Source: HGM04593 sp964458275
Lineage (GTDB): Bacteria > Bacteroidota > Bacteroidia > Bacteroidales > Bacteroidaceae
Length of the DNA: 64,000 nt
Assembly (NCBI GenBank): GCA_964458275.1
Contig: CAYWIE010000002.1
Location: 21,994 to 85,993 of the forward strand
Direction of reading: 5' to 3'
The notes beneath the pieces were generated by a model. The model was not told the DNA's origin. It ran no database searches and worked only from the letters and a program-made list of their open reading frames with translations. Positions 16,786 through 25,607 of the stretch are shown piece by piece; the stretch's first letter is position 1, and the number at the start of each line of letters is the position of its first letter. Made by a program: the position numbers and the translations under genes.

Positions 16786-17976
16786 ATGGAACAAGACATA
16801 TTAAAAGATAAAATCAGAGGTTGTCTGATGGCAGGTGCTGCGGGCGATGCTTTGGGTTACGAGATCGAGTTTATGAGCCATCGCTCAATTCTCTCACACT
16901 TTGGGGAGCAAGGCATCACCAAGTTTGCTCTTGACCACTTTGGCAAGGCGCTTATAAGCGACGATACGCAAATGACGCTCTTTACAGCCAATGGATTACT
17001 TACAGGTATTACTAAGAATAGAATGGAACATTTGTCGTGTAAACCTGAATTAACAATTACGGCAGCTTATATTGATTGGTACTATACACAAACAGGAGAA
17101 AATGGTAGACATCAACAATTTACGTGGTTAAGAGAACTCCCGGAAATGGCTGTTCGCCGCGCTCCCGGCATTACCTGTAAGAGAGCGTGCGCAAGCATGA
17201 TGTATAATAACAAGGTTGTAAACAACAGCAAAGGTTGCGGTGGTATTATGCGTGTTGCTCCCATGGCACTTTTGGTGGATCAATCACCTGATTCAGGTAG
17301 ATATTATTGTTCCTTAGAAGAACTTGAAGAGGGAGGATGCTATATTGCAGAACAGACGCACCAGCATCCCCTTGGCTTTCTTCCGGCAGGCTTGCTTACC
17401 GTATTACTCTATAAGTTATTACCACTTACTCCAGCGCGAGCAAAAGATTGTATAGAGAATATTGTAGGCGAGGCTTTATCAATCATGGATATTATTTGCA
17501 AGGGAAAACACGAGGAAGATAAATTGTACCTCCGGGAACTGACAAACAAGGCTGTACTATTGGCTAAATCAGACATCTCTGATGTAGATGCTATTCGAAA
17601 ACTTGGTAAGGGCTGCGTTGCTGAAGAGACTTGGGCAATTGCACTATATTGCGCCATTCGTCATATCACCAGTGTGGAGAATGCGATTATTGCCTCCGTT
17701 AACCACGACGGCGATAGCGACTCTACGGGCTCGGTTTGTGGTAATATTATGGGTGCTATTTATGGCTATGAACATATCAAGGAACATAATATATTTTGCC
17801 CCGAGGGCAAGAAACTAGAAGATACTCTTGAACTTTCGGAGATTATCCTTGCTATTGCCGACGACCTCGCAACGGGCTGCATTATCAGTGAGTATGACCC
17901 TATCGACACTCCTGCGAAGCGACAGTGGTATGAACGCTATGTTTTGATGCAACCAGCGGGCATTGGCTCAAAGTAA
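16786..17976 (+). CDS. ADP-ribosylglycohydrolase family protein (DraG/ARH-like)
   Basis: This 396-residue protein has the all-helical ADP-ribosyl hydrolase fold. IRGCLMAGAAGDALGYEIEF opens the domain, SDDTQMTLFTANGLL supplies the N-terminal metal-binding SDDT motif (near residue 64), and NHDGDSDSTGSVCGNIMGA (near residue 306) gives the HDGDSDSTG metal site of ARH enzymes. It would remove ADP-ribose from arginine, serine or a nucleotide; the substrate is unknown. The 5' neighbour is a relic of an NrtR-like regulator that in other genomes senses ADP-ribose. This suggests an NAD/ADP-ribose recycling locus that has lost its regulator. No ADP-ribosyltransferase is adjacent. Confidence 0.9.
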   Translation: MEQDILKDKIRGCLMAGAAGDALGYEIEFMSHRSILSHFGEQGITKFALDHFGKALISDDTQMTLFTANGLLTGITKNRMEHLSCKPELTITAAYIDWYYTQTGENGRHQQFTWLRELPEMAVRRAPGITCKRACASMMYNNKVVNNSKGCGGIMRVAPMALLVDQSPDSGRYYCSLEELEEGGCYIAEQTHQHPLGFLPAGLLTVLLYKLLPLTPARAKDCIENIVGEALSIMDIICKGKHEEDKLYLRELTNKAVLLAKSDISDVDAIRKLGKGCVAEETWAIALYCAIRHITSVENAIIASVNHDGDSDSTGSVCGNIMGAIYGYEHIKEHNIFCPEGKKLEDTLELSEIILAIADDLATGCIISEYDPIDTPAKRQWYERYVLMQPAGIGSK

Positions 17977-18008
17977 TATACTCTAATTGATAGATTTAGC
18001 ATATATTT

Positions 18009-18803
18009 CTATGGTGCCATTATATCTTCTTTCTCTATCGGGATGTCGTATTCCATTTTGGTGCTCTCTACAATAGGATAATTTGTCCCTTCGTAAATAT
18101 AATAGTTTTTGCACGAATTCAACAGTCCGGTCTTGTTGTCGAAACATCCAATGGTTATTAAATTGCCTCCTTCTATTGTGGCTTCGTGTCGTAGAGTAGT
18201 TTCTTCCTCGGATTTTTCAATTACAATATTCTTGTAGACTGAGAATTTTTCAAGAACATTCTCTATCTTCACAATGCTTTTTAATCCGGTCGGGCTTTTT
18301 TTGATTCCCTTATAGAGCAACTCCTTGTCTTTCCACATATAAACAGTATCGTTTACATAGATGTTACATATTTTTATTGTGTCGAAGTTTATATCCACTC
18401 TTTGTATTATATTCTTTTCATCCTGGACACAAATATACCTGCATTTTGCCAATTCTCCGCCTGAGGAACATTCTGCATAGTCGGGGCTAACCGAACTGAT
18501 GTGGGCATCAAATTCGAGGCTTATGCTCCTCAACTCTCTTATTGCTTTTATGGCTTTGGTCAATATCTCTTTGGAGGTTACGGGCATTGCCTTCGCGCTG
18601 TATGGCTGCAACAAGTTATAAGCAAATGTGAATACAATGGCGACGGTCGCTGCAATTGAAGCAATTTTAATCATTATTAGGCTTTTATTGCCTTTGCGTG
18701 GCAATCTATTGAGTTTCATTGAATGATTAAGATATTTAGGAGTGAGTAACTCTATTATTTTGCGGCTCTGATTGTCGTATGTGTTGTCAAAATCATTTTC
18801 CAT
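18009..18803 (-). CDS. Putative anti-sigma factor (single-pass membrane protein)
   Basis: The 264-residue protein has a charged cytoplasmic N-terminus, one membrane helix at about residues 44-65 (MIKIASIAATVAIVFTFAYN) and a large extracytoplasmic domain with beta-strand pattern similar to LolA/RseB-type domains (IRELRSISLEFDAHIS, VYMWKDKELLYKG). It follows the ECF sigma gene by 12 bases. This order and topology fit an anti-sigma factor holding the sigma factor at the membrane until an envelope signal arrives. The family is not one I can name exactly. Confidence 0.65.
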   Translation of the reverse strand: MENDFDNTYDNQSRKIIELLTPKYLNHSMKLNRLPRKGNKSLIMIKIASIAATVAIVFTFAYNLLQPYSAKAMPVTSKEILTKAIKAIRELRSISLEFDAHISSVSPDYAECSSGGELAKCRYICVQDEKNIIQRVDINFDTIKICNIYVNDTVYMWKDKELLYKGIKKSPTGLKSIVKIENVLEKFSVYKNIVIEKSEEETTLRHEATIEGGNLITIGCFDNKTGLLNSCKNYYIYEGTNYPIVESTKMEYDIPIEKEDIMAP

Positions 18804-18815
18804 AACTATTTTCTT

Positions 18816-19337
18816 TTAATTGTTCTCTTTTATAAAACCAGCTTTGAGCTTATCTATGCCATATTTAAAGCGTGATTTTGCAGTTGTTACCGGTATGCTC
18901 AATATGTCTGCTATTTCAACAAAACTCCTTTTACCATGAATATGCAACCTTATTACTTCGCTCTGTTCGTAGGGTATGGAGTTGAGCAGTCTGTTTATCA
19001 GTGTAAATTCCTCTTCGAGACTTTGCGGCTCTATCGTTGAGGGGTCGAATGCTTCAATATCATTATAACTCTCAAGGCTTATCGTCTTGCTTTGTGTGCG
19101 TCTGCGTAACCACAATGCGCAGTTGTTTGATAGTGCACGGTATATGTAGCTTTTCGGATTTGAAATCTTTTCGGTGTCCCCTCTCTTTGAGTGTATGGTG
19201 AGATACAGATCCTGAATAATATCCTCTGCATCCTGTATGTCGCCTAAACGGTAGAATGCGTAACGGAAAAGATTGTCGAGTTCTTGCTCTATGATGTCAG
19301 TAAGTTCGTCTGTAGTCTTAAATTTCCTTTTAATCAT
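18816..19337 (-). CDS. ECF-type RNA polymerase sigma factor
   Basis: The 173 residues contain sigma region 2 (LFRYAFYRLGDIQDAEDIIQDLYL, here split as LFRYAFYRLG and DAEDIIQDLYL) and region 4 with a helix-turn-helix, LHIHGKRSFVEIADIL and IPVTTAKSRFKYGIDKLK. It would direct RNA polymerase to a small stress or envelope regulon. Its partner anti-sigma gene follows directly. No SusC/SusD pair is near, so this is not an obvious polysaccharide-utilisation regulator. Confidence 0.92.
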   Translation of the reverse strand: MIKRKFKTTDELTDIIEQELDNLFRYAFYRLGDIQDAEDIIQDLYLTIHSKRGDTEKISNPKSYIYRALSNNCALWLRRRTQSKTISLESYNDIEAFDPSTIEPQSLEEEFTLINRLLNSIPYEQSEVIRLHIHGKRSFVEIADILSIPVTTAKSRFKYGIDKLKAGFIKENN

Positions 19338-19378
19338 AAGTCTTGTTTTTCTCTTCTGCTAATATGATGCATTTATTT

Positions 19379-19432
19379 GAAAAAAGACTTAAGAAACCAT
19401 TTTCTTTTTTGCAAGAGCAGTTTCTTAAGTCT
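19379..19432 (-). terminator. Terminator of the phage-derived lysis genes
   Basis: Arms agacttaagaaac (19385-19397) and gtttcttaagtct (19420-19432) are followed on the minus strand by a run of T. It ends transcription from the spanin-like gene before the sigma factor promoter region. Confidence 0.7.
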
Positions 19433-19456
19433 CGGAAATATTTAGCAAATGAGTCT

Positions 19457-19834
19457 TTACAAAAACTTCCATTTAGCAACCATTATTGCGGCAATCAACG
19501 GTGCAATCCAAACAACAGCTCCTCCGAGTTCCATTTTCTTCCGTTGCCAGAATGTCAGCTGCCTTTCCACTTCGACAATCTCTTTTATAGTGTCGCTATG
19601 ATGATGATAGAACGTGTCGCGCACCAATCTGTCGCGATAGATGTATTTATACTCTTTTTGGTAAACAGTATCGCCTTGCGTCGCAATATATATGCTGTCG
19701 CGAATGTATATGCTGTCGTGCTTTAGGACAACACTCGACAGCGAATCGCTTGCTGTTTTTCCACCGATAGAGGGGTGTGTGGTGCGACAGCCTGCGAATA
19801 ATACTGATAAAAGAATAATGAATATTGTTCTCAT
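19457..19834 (-). CDS. Possible unimolecular spanin (lipoprotein with C-terminal membrane helix)
   Basis: The 125-residue protein starts with a lipoprotein signal (LLSVLFAGC, Cys16). A charged, beta-type periplasmic stretch rich in Asp, Tyr and Ser follows (SIYIRDSIYIATQGDTVY, VRDTFYHHHSDTI). It ends in a hydrophobic helix, GGAVVWIAPLIAAIMVAKW, at residues about 103-121. Outer-membrane lipid plus inner-membrane anchor in one chain is the layout of u-spanins, which fuse the two membranes in the last step of phage lysis. It lies directly behind holin and endolysin genes, which supports this. No sequence family is recognised. Confidence 0.6.
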   Translation of the reverse strand: MRTIFIILLSVLFAGCRTTHPSIGGKTASDSLSSVVLKHDSIYIRDSIYIATQGDTVYQKEYKYIYRDRLVRDTFYHHHSDTIKEIVEVERQLTFWQRKKMELGGAVVWIAPLIAAIMVAKWKFL

Positions 19835-19867
19835 GATTATTTTTCTTTGTAAATATTGTTTGGATTT

Positions 19868-19953
19868 AGGGCAGGTTCTATAAATCCAAAAAGCGACCGA
19901 AATAGAACCTGCCCTACAAAGAATTATTATTTACTAATTTATAGAACCTCTCT
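19868..19953 (-). mobile_element. Short copy of the MITE-like element at the endolysin 3' end
   Basis: Read on the minus strand, about 65 bases match the left part of the element at 8035-8227 (ttagtaaa-taataa-ttctttgtaggg, then tcg-tcgctttttg). A perfect 14-bp inverted repeat (agggcaggttctat, 19868-19881 and 19902-19915) forms a hairpin. The outer end supplies the last codons (Arg-Glu-Val-Leu) and stop codon of the endolysin gene. Confidence 0.6.
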
Positions 19954-20418
19954 TAAATGAGCTTCTAAGAACATAGCAGCCTCAATTTCCCTTCTTCTGA
20001 CGAGTCCGGGCAACCGGCTCCTCTTCCCGTCATCAGTGCCATAGACCCAGCGCGAAAACTCTCCGGCAACAGAGCCGTTGTCGGCACCTGCAAGCAATTT
20101 CTTTCGCATGGTGGAGGTGTGGAAAGCTCCTGCCCCCACATTGAAAACAAAGCTTACAAGAGCGTCGAACTGATTCTGTTGCAGTCTTTTTGCAAAAGGT
20201 TCTCTGCTCATGCACTTTTCGAATCGTGCAAGGTCCTCGCGCAGCAGCTCCATCGCTTTTTGCTGCGAGATGTACATCCCTTTTCCAACAGGGACGCCGT
20301 CAACATCTCCTGTATGTCCCACACCGATAGTCCATACACCGGCGGGACATTTATATGCTTTCTGTTCGAGCCCTTCGAAGGCTACAATCATATCTATCCC
20401 CCGTTCACTTACCTGCAT
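19939..20418 (-). CDS. Phage endolysin, GH24 lysozyme
   Basis: The 159-residue muramidase has the T4/P22-type core IVAFEGLEQKAYKCPAG followed by WTIGVGHTG. The catalytic triad spacing E-8-x-5-T is met by Glu15, Cys24 and Thr30. The usual middle residue is Asp, but Cys occurs in some relatives. NQFDALVSFVFNVGAGAF and GLVRRREIEAAMFL are the expected helices. There is no signal peptide, so it depends on the holin for access to peptidoglycan. Its start overlaps the holin gene by 14 bases. Its last four residues and stop come from a MITE-like repeat. Confidence 0.9.
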   Translation of the reverse strand: MQVSERGIDMIVAFEGLEQKAYKCPAGVWTIGVGHTGDVDGVPVGKGMYISQQKAMELLREDLARFEKCMSREPFAKRLQQNQFDALVSFVFNVGAGAFHTSTMRKKLLAGADNGSVAGEFSRWVYGTDDGKRSRLPGLVRRREIEAAMFLEAHLREVL

Positions 20419-20890
20419 GAAGTTCCTCCTTTCTCTCTTTTAGTATTTCGGCAACAAAAGGCAATGCCTTTACAAAAGCAAGTGTCAATGCTCCATAGAG
20501 AAGGTCGACTGTACGATATGCCGGTGTGTCGCGGCGCAAGACAGACCGTACATTTCTGACAATGTTCGTAGAGTAGCAATAGATGAGAATCCAGCAGAAC
20601 GACGATACACACTGATGCAACACATCTGTACACATTTCCTGGTAGAATCCTATACCGTAGAGTGAGGCGCAGAGGGCAAAAAACATTGTTGCGTGAGTGA
20701 GGCACGCAATGGCCTTGCGCATCGAAAAGTTTCTGCCGCATAGAGTGTCGGCAAGCAGCCCGAACAGGAAATTCAATGCAAACAGCCATACAAGGGCAAT
20801 GAAATTTTTCTCTATCGGCGCGAAAAATGCAAACAGTTCGGACAATATTCCTATGATTGCTGCTTTTATGAAAGTTATCAGGTCATTCAT
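20405..20890 (-). CDS. Phage holin family protein
   Basis: The 161-residue protein has three to four hydrophobic helices (FIALVWLFALNFLFGLLADT, ATMFFALCASLYGIGFY, CWILIYCYSTNIV, and YGALTLAFVKALPFVAEIL). It ends in a charged tail (ILKERKEELHAGK), as in class I/II holins of the Bacteroidetes holin family. It lies between a tail-fibre-like gene and the endolysin gene, with a 14-base overlap with the latter. In a complete phage it would form the timed membrane holes that release the lysozyme. Confidence 0.85.
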   Translation of the reverse strand: MNDLITFIKAAIIGILSELFAFFAPIEKNFIALVWLFALNFLFGLLADTLCGRNFSMRKAIACLTHATMFFALCASLYGIGFYQEMCTDVLHQCVSSFCWILIYCYSTNIVRNVRSVLRRDTPAYRTVDLLYGALTLAFVKALPFVAEILKERKEELHAGK

Positions 20891-20912
20891 TTTCTTATAT
20901 AACCTCCTATTC

Positions 20913-22412
20913 TTATTGCAACAGTTTAGCTTCGAGCTCTGCTATCCTTTTTGTCAGAGCCGCTATTATATTGCTGTTCTCTTTAATGGATTCCTTGACA
21001 TTGAAAGGATATGCGATTTCTGCCCTCATAGGCGCGGACAGTGTGTTGCACATAATCTCTTCTGTACCGAAACGGCTTGTTATAAAGCTGTAGTCCGGGG
21101 CAGGAGTTATAATGGAGGGTGTCTCTTTGACGTAGTATGTCTTTTCGCCGTCTGTCAGCACTGATGCGTCCGATTCGTCGCCGTTCGTGTAGTCCCTTGC
21201 AGCTATTCTGATTATAACCTTTTCGTCTGTTATTTCGTCGCAGACGGAACCTACACTTTTCATCCCGTCGGGGAAGTACGATTCTATAAGCAGCAGATTG
21301 AAATTCTCTATATAATCCTTATACTCGCCATTGTGGCATGCGTTTGATATGTTGATGCAAATATCCTCTCCGCTTGCATGGATGAACCCGTTTGTGGCAG
21401 GTGTGTATATTCTCTCTTCTGGAAGTTCAAAAGGTATTGCATCTCCATTCCTTAGTTGTGAAAAGCCTATGCTGTTGTATGTGCCGCCCAAATAATACTG
21501 AACATCGGCAAGGACAGATGCAAATTTTCCGTTGAACTGATTGAACGCAGTAGTCTTTATTTCGCCGCCTACAAATGACAGCAGTTTACCGTAGCAATAT
21601 TCGTAGATTGGTACAGGGAAGAGTGTGCGGAAGGCTTTCAACGTCGACGGCTCGTTGCCGCGTCCGAACATCTTTGTAAGGTCGAATATTTGCGGAGAGA
21701 ATCTTTGCGGGCTGTTTATATTTGTCCCTTTCGATATCTTAATGACAAACGATTCTCCCTCCGGTGCCGATTCTATTATGCAGCCTTCGCTCGTGTCGCA
21801 GAGTCCCGATTTTTCGGCAAGCAGGCAGTAGCTTGCCGCTGAAGAGCCTTTGGGGGCACCGAAGAAGAGAATCTTGTGTCCTGCACATCCCACCAGAGTG
21901 TCGGAAACTGCAAACGTAACATCGTTTTCTGCACTTTCGTCTACCAATGTCTGCACATTGTACGAACCGTCGCCGTTGCTCTGTACCGAAACATTGCCTG
22001 TTGTCTGTGAAGCGGCTGTTCGGGCAAATTGGTTCCATAATACGCTGTAGCCTTTAATATTATTGATTTTTGCAATGCCATCCGCTACGGGAATGTCGCC
22101 TCCTGTGGGACGGTAGGTAAACGGTACCTGAATATTTTGAAAAGTATCGAGCGAAGCGATGATTTCCTGTTCGGCATTTGTGGCACGCAGTTCCTCGTTG
22201 TTGCATCTGTCATTGCATTCCGCCTTTGTCCTTTCGAGGCAGTCATGCAAGAGTTTTTCGCTGGGGTAGTGGTTGTTGTCGGGATTGCTTCTGTGTGTAA
22301 CGACTTTGTTCGTCTTCTCTTCTTTTGTATTGTCGGCTGCGATACGTTCCTCCTTTTCGCGCGAAAGATGGCTTTTCCATCCTGTTGTACTGAATAAAAT
22401 GTTTCGTTTCAT
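20913..22412 (-). CDS. Phage tail-fibre/receptor-binding-like protein
   Basis: The 499-residue protein has an N-terminal charged region (residues 1-90), beta-rich middle domains, and the phrase IFDLTKMFGRGNEPSTL followed by LKAFRTLFP near residue 245. That phrase (DLT.MFG.GNEP....F..LFP) is a hallmark of gut-phage tail and fibre proteins with a carbohydrate-binding-like jelly roll. The C-terminus (NSNIIAALTKRIAELEAKLL) is a short coiled coil typical of trimeric fibres. It is the first gene of the minus-strand block fibre-holin-endolysin-spanin. No chaperone or other tail gene is next to it except the divergent one. Confidence 0.75.
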   Translation of the reverse strand: MKRNILFSTTGWKSHLSREKEERIAADNTKEEKTNKVVTHRSNPDNNHYPSEKLLHDCLERTKAECNDRCNNEELRATNAEQEIIASLDTFQNIQVPFTYRPTGGDIPVADGIAKINNIKGYSVLWNQFARTAASQTTGNVSVQSNGDGSYNVQTLVDESAENDVTFAVSDTLVGCAGHKILFFGAPKGSSAASYCLLAEKSGLCDTSEGCIIESAPEGESFVIKISKGTNINSPQRFSPQIFDLTKMFGRGNEPSTLKAFRTLFPVPIYEYCYGKLLSFVGGEIKTTAFNQFNGKFASVLADVQYYLGGTYNSIGFSQLRNGDAIPFELPEERIYTPATNGFIHASGEDICINISNACHNGEYKDYIENFNLLLIESYFPDGMKSVGSVCDEITDEKVIIRIAARDYTNGDESDASVLTDGEKTYYVKETPSIITPAPDYSFITSRFGTEEIMCNTLSAPMRAEIAYPFNVKESIKENSNIIAALTKRIAELEAKLLQ

Positions 22413-22552
22413 GATTGTCTTTTTTGCTGCAAAAGTATTGGCGAAACACTCTTTCGAGGTTGCAGATTTAATATTTTGCCCGATGCAAAGTGTCGATTCA
22501 ACAACCCTGCGGGTTTCATGGTGATATACTTTTGCGTGTAAAAACTTATGTT

Positions 22553-25500
22553 ATGCAGAAGATTAATATTCCAATTTCGGGTCTTGCAAGCAATAGCGAG
22601 GCACGTGCAGTGAGAGATGGCGAGTGTATGGTGTTGCACAATCTGACAGCTGGGCAGGGGGCGACAACGGTCGTTGCACAGCCAGCCGTGGGCAATGTGG
22701 TTAGATACACCGATTACAAGGAGTACTATCATGAGAAGCCGGGACGCTGGCTTGCGCTCAGGAACGGCAAGGTGTACGATGATAAGGGAACGGAACTTTA
22801 TGTGTGGAACAATGTCTCAGGCAAGGTTTCCAAGATTGCTTTCATGGGCAACATTGTGGTGATGCTTTGCGGCGATGGTATGCGTTATGCCCTCTTCGAC
22901 GGTGCGGGGTATCGTTTCTTGGGCAAGAGGCCTCTGCTTCCACGTTTGAAAGTGGCGATTGCTCCGGAAGTGGTTACTGTGATGACAGAGAGCAAGTATT
23001 ACACTGAGCGTGCCGAAGTGCAAGAGAAGGATGCTGCGCTCAGATGGTCTAATGCTTCCAAGGGTTTCTTCGACGAATGCCTTGCCGGTCTGTATCGCAA
23101 GGGTGCGTTTGTGGACAGATGTGTGCTGAGGTTGGCTGCGAGGTTGTTCGACGGGAATTATATTGCTTTTTCGCCGCTCTATTATGTGGAGGATGGCGAT
23201 GAGATGAAGAGAATCACTGTTGATGGCTGGTCGGGTGCCGCGTATAGTGTGGGCAGAGACAATGCCAATTTTGTTTCATGGCCACAGTCGGGCGGTACGC
23301 GCAGCAGGTTCTTTGCCTCAGTCAAGGGCTTTGTGCCGTCATTTGAACTTGCGGGTTCCATTGCGGAGTGGAAAGATGTAGTCTTGTCGATTGACCTGTT
23401 TGCTTCGCCCTCTATCATGGGACATGAGGCTGTTACGCTTGGCGGCAATGATGCTTTGAAAGGCTCTGTTGTTGTGAGTGTTTCCGACAGTTATGAGAGA
23501 TATGTGCGTCGCAGTGCAGAGAAGGTGCGCGAAGAGGTGGCTGATGTGTCGATGTTTTACAAGATTGCTGAGTTCGATCTTGATGGCAACGAGGTGTGGC
23601 GATTGGAGGATACGGCGCCGTCGCAGTTGGCAGTGCAGGTGGCTTTGCCGGTGGATGAGTATACGCATGAGTTGTCGGGGGTATGTGATTATGTGTACAA
23701 TAATAAACTGCATCTGACAGGGGTGTCTGAGTGGCTTGCAGATGTGCCGGGATTTGTGTCGCGTGCGGGCAGGAGTGGAAACGCAATTGTTCAGTTGTCG
23801 ATGGTTGCGACTGTGGCGACTGATTTGGGTGAGAAAAAGGTGGTGTCGTCTTATAGAGGTGCCGAACTTTCTAAGGTAGGGGATGATTTGCTGCTTTCAC
23901 CATTGCTGATGTATCCCGATGCAAGGGCTGTGAATTTACGTCTGTTTGTCGGGTATAAAAATAGTTTTAACGAAATCTGCATATATTATAGGGATTTCCC
24001 GCTAAAGGCGCATCGGTCGAGAAACTATTCATTCTTCTTGGGTGATGCTGTGCCGGGAACCGAGCAGAGTGTAAAGGTTTCTTTGAGTGCGCAGGCCGCG
24101 GTAGCTGTGTCGGTGCCGAAGATTGACGGCAGGAGTGCTTTCCTGACAACCTTGCCTATGTTTTTTGGTGAGGGAGTCGAGAGTTTTGCAGGTACTTATC
24201 TGTTCATTTGCAAGGAGCATGTATGGAATTTGTCTTACACGTTGATTGGGGGCGTGAATGTGGATGCCGGCATAAGGAGACTGGCAGATTTCGGAATTGA
24301 CCTCTTTGTGGACGGTGTGCAGGTGAACGAGAATGAGTCTCTGACAGGAGAGGCCGATTACAGTGCTGTGGAGGATGGTGCAACGATTACTGTTGTCGTG
24401 GAAGAGGAGTCGACTGGTGTGCTTGCCGGGATTTCTCCTATAAAAGCGGGAGGCGATGACTGGGTGATGAGCTATAATGGGGTGGATGTGAATGTGGATT
24501 TCGATGGGGATTCTTTTGTGGGTTTTGAACTTCTGAAGGATGTCGATGACAGGATTTATTCACGTGGAGGTGTTATGAAGGTGTCCGATGTGGATAATCC
24601 TCTGTTTTTCCCTGCGGCGTTTACCTATTCGTTTGACGAGGATATTGTGGCTGTGTGTTCTAATGTGTCGGCTGTGTCGCAAGGTCAGTTCGGACAGCAT
24701 CCTTTGTATGTATTCACTAAGGGTGGTGTGTGGCTGATGACAGTGGATTCGTCGGGCGCGGGAAGCTATCTTTCTCAGGTGCCTTGTTCGAGGGAGATCT
24801 GTTCGAATGCAGAGGGTGTAGTAGCAGTCTCCGGCGGTGTTGTCTTTCCTACGGCAAAGGGGCTGTTGCTTATCGGCGGTGCCGAGACCGTTGATATCTC
24901 AAAGGAGATAGCGGGGATTGATACACCTGAACTTATCCCCTCCGGTGGTGTTGTTGAACATGTCTGTGATGTTGTCGATAGGGGCTATTTGCCGACGAAA
25001 GTGCCGTTTATAGAATATCTTAAGGGTGCATTTACGGCATTTGATGGTAATACAGGGCTGTTGTGGGTCTGCAATGGAGGCTATGACTATGCATGGGTGT
25101 TTAACTTGGCTTCGGGTGTGTGGTCGACGGTTGATGGCAGGTTCTCATGCAGGATTGATTTCCCGGGAATGTTGGTGCTTGGCGGAAAGGTTTATGACGG
25201 AGGCTATCGCTTTTATAGACGCTGTACTTTCAGCAGGTTCGATTCTTTGGTGTCCGATGTGCCTGTCGCTATGGTGTCGAGGGGTTGTCTCTTTGGCGAG
25301 ACGGGTTTCAAGCGTGTGGGTGAGTGTGCTCTGCGTGCTACCTTTTACGGCGATAGGATGGGTTTCTATGTGCTTGGCTCGGTGGATGGTGTCTCTTGGC
25401 AGCTGATAGGTGGCAGGGAAGTTAAGAATGGTAGGGCTGTACGCGACCTTGTTACAAGATTCAAGAGGTCGAGAGCATTCAGGTTCATTTCGTTTGCTTT

Positions 25501-25582
25501 TGTCGGGAATGTGAGGAGCGATGCCAAGTTTCTTATGTGTGAGGCTATGGTGGAGACGGCATGGGGAAATAGAATCAGGTAG
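22553..25582 (+). CDS. Large phage-structural-like protein of unknown function
   Basis: I do not recognise a named family. The 1009 residues, starting from the ATG at 22553, have no signal peptide and are rich in beta-strands with a repeated hydrophobic/Gly/Val pattern. Examples are GNIVVMLCGDGMRYALFDGAG near residue 100 (given here as GNIVVMLCGDGMRYALF) and YVFTKGGVWLMTVDSSGAG near residue 730. The C-terminal third resembles propeller-like tail or stump proteins of large gut phages. The coding strand is rich in G and T compared with its neighbours. It is divergent from the fibre gene, and both starts are preceded by TACTTTTG boxes (22527-22534 here). It is probably a phage tail or virion part left in the chromosome. 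Confidence 0.6.
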   Translation: MQKINIPISGLASNSEARAVRDGECMVLHNLTAGQGATTVVAQPAVGNVVRYTDYKEYYHEKPGRWLALRNGKVYDDKGTELYVWNNVSGKVSKIAFMGNIVVMLCGDGMRYALFDGAGYRFLGKRPLLPRLKVAIAPEVVTVMTESKYYTERAEVQEKDAALRWSNASKGFFDECLAGLYRKGAFVDRCVLRLAARLFDGNYIAFSPLYYVEDGDEMKRITVDGWSGAAYSVGRDNANFVSWPQSGGTRSRFFASVKGFVPSFELAGSIAEWKDVVLSIDLFASPSIMGHEAVTLGGNDALKGSVVVSVSDSYERYVRRSAEKVREEVADVSMFYKIAEFDLDGNEVWRLEDTAPSQLAVQVALPVDEYTHELSGVCDYVYNNKLHLTGVSEWLADVPGFVSRAGRSGNAIVQLSMVATVATDLGEKKVVSSYRGAELSKVGDDLLLSPLLMYPDARAVNLRLFVGYKNSFNEICIYYRDFPLKAHRSRNYSFFLGDAVPGTEQSVKVSLSAQAAVAVSVPKIDGRSAFLTTLPMFFGEGVESFAGTYLFICKEHVWNLSYTLIGGVNVDAGIRRLADFGIDLFVDGVQVNENESLTGEADYSAVEDGATITVVVEEESTGVLAGISPIKAGGDDWVMSYNGVDVNVDFDGDSFVGFELLKDVDDRIYSRGGVMKVSDVDNPLFFPAAFTYSFDEDIVAVCSNVSAVSQGQFGQHPLYVFTKGGVWLMTVDSSGAGSYLSQVPCSREICSNAEGVVAVSGGVVFPTAKGLLLIGGAETVDISKEIAGIDTPELIPSGGVVEHVCDVVDRGYLPTKVPFIEYLKGAFTAFDGNTGLLWVCNGGYDYAWVFNLASGVWSTVDGRFSCRIDFPGMLVLGGKVYDGGYRFYRRCTFSRFDSLVSDVPVAMVSRGCLFGETGFKRVGECALRATFYGDRMGFYVLGSVDGVSWQLIGGREVKNGRAVRDLVTRFKRSRAFRFISFAFVGNVRSDAKFLMCEAMVETAWGNRIR

Positions 25583-25607
25583 ATGCTATTCCTGTTTGCG
25601 GAATATG

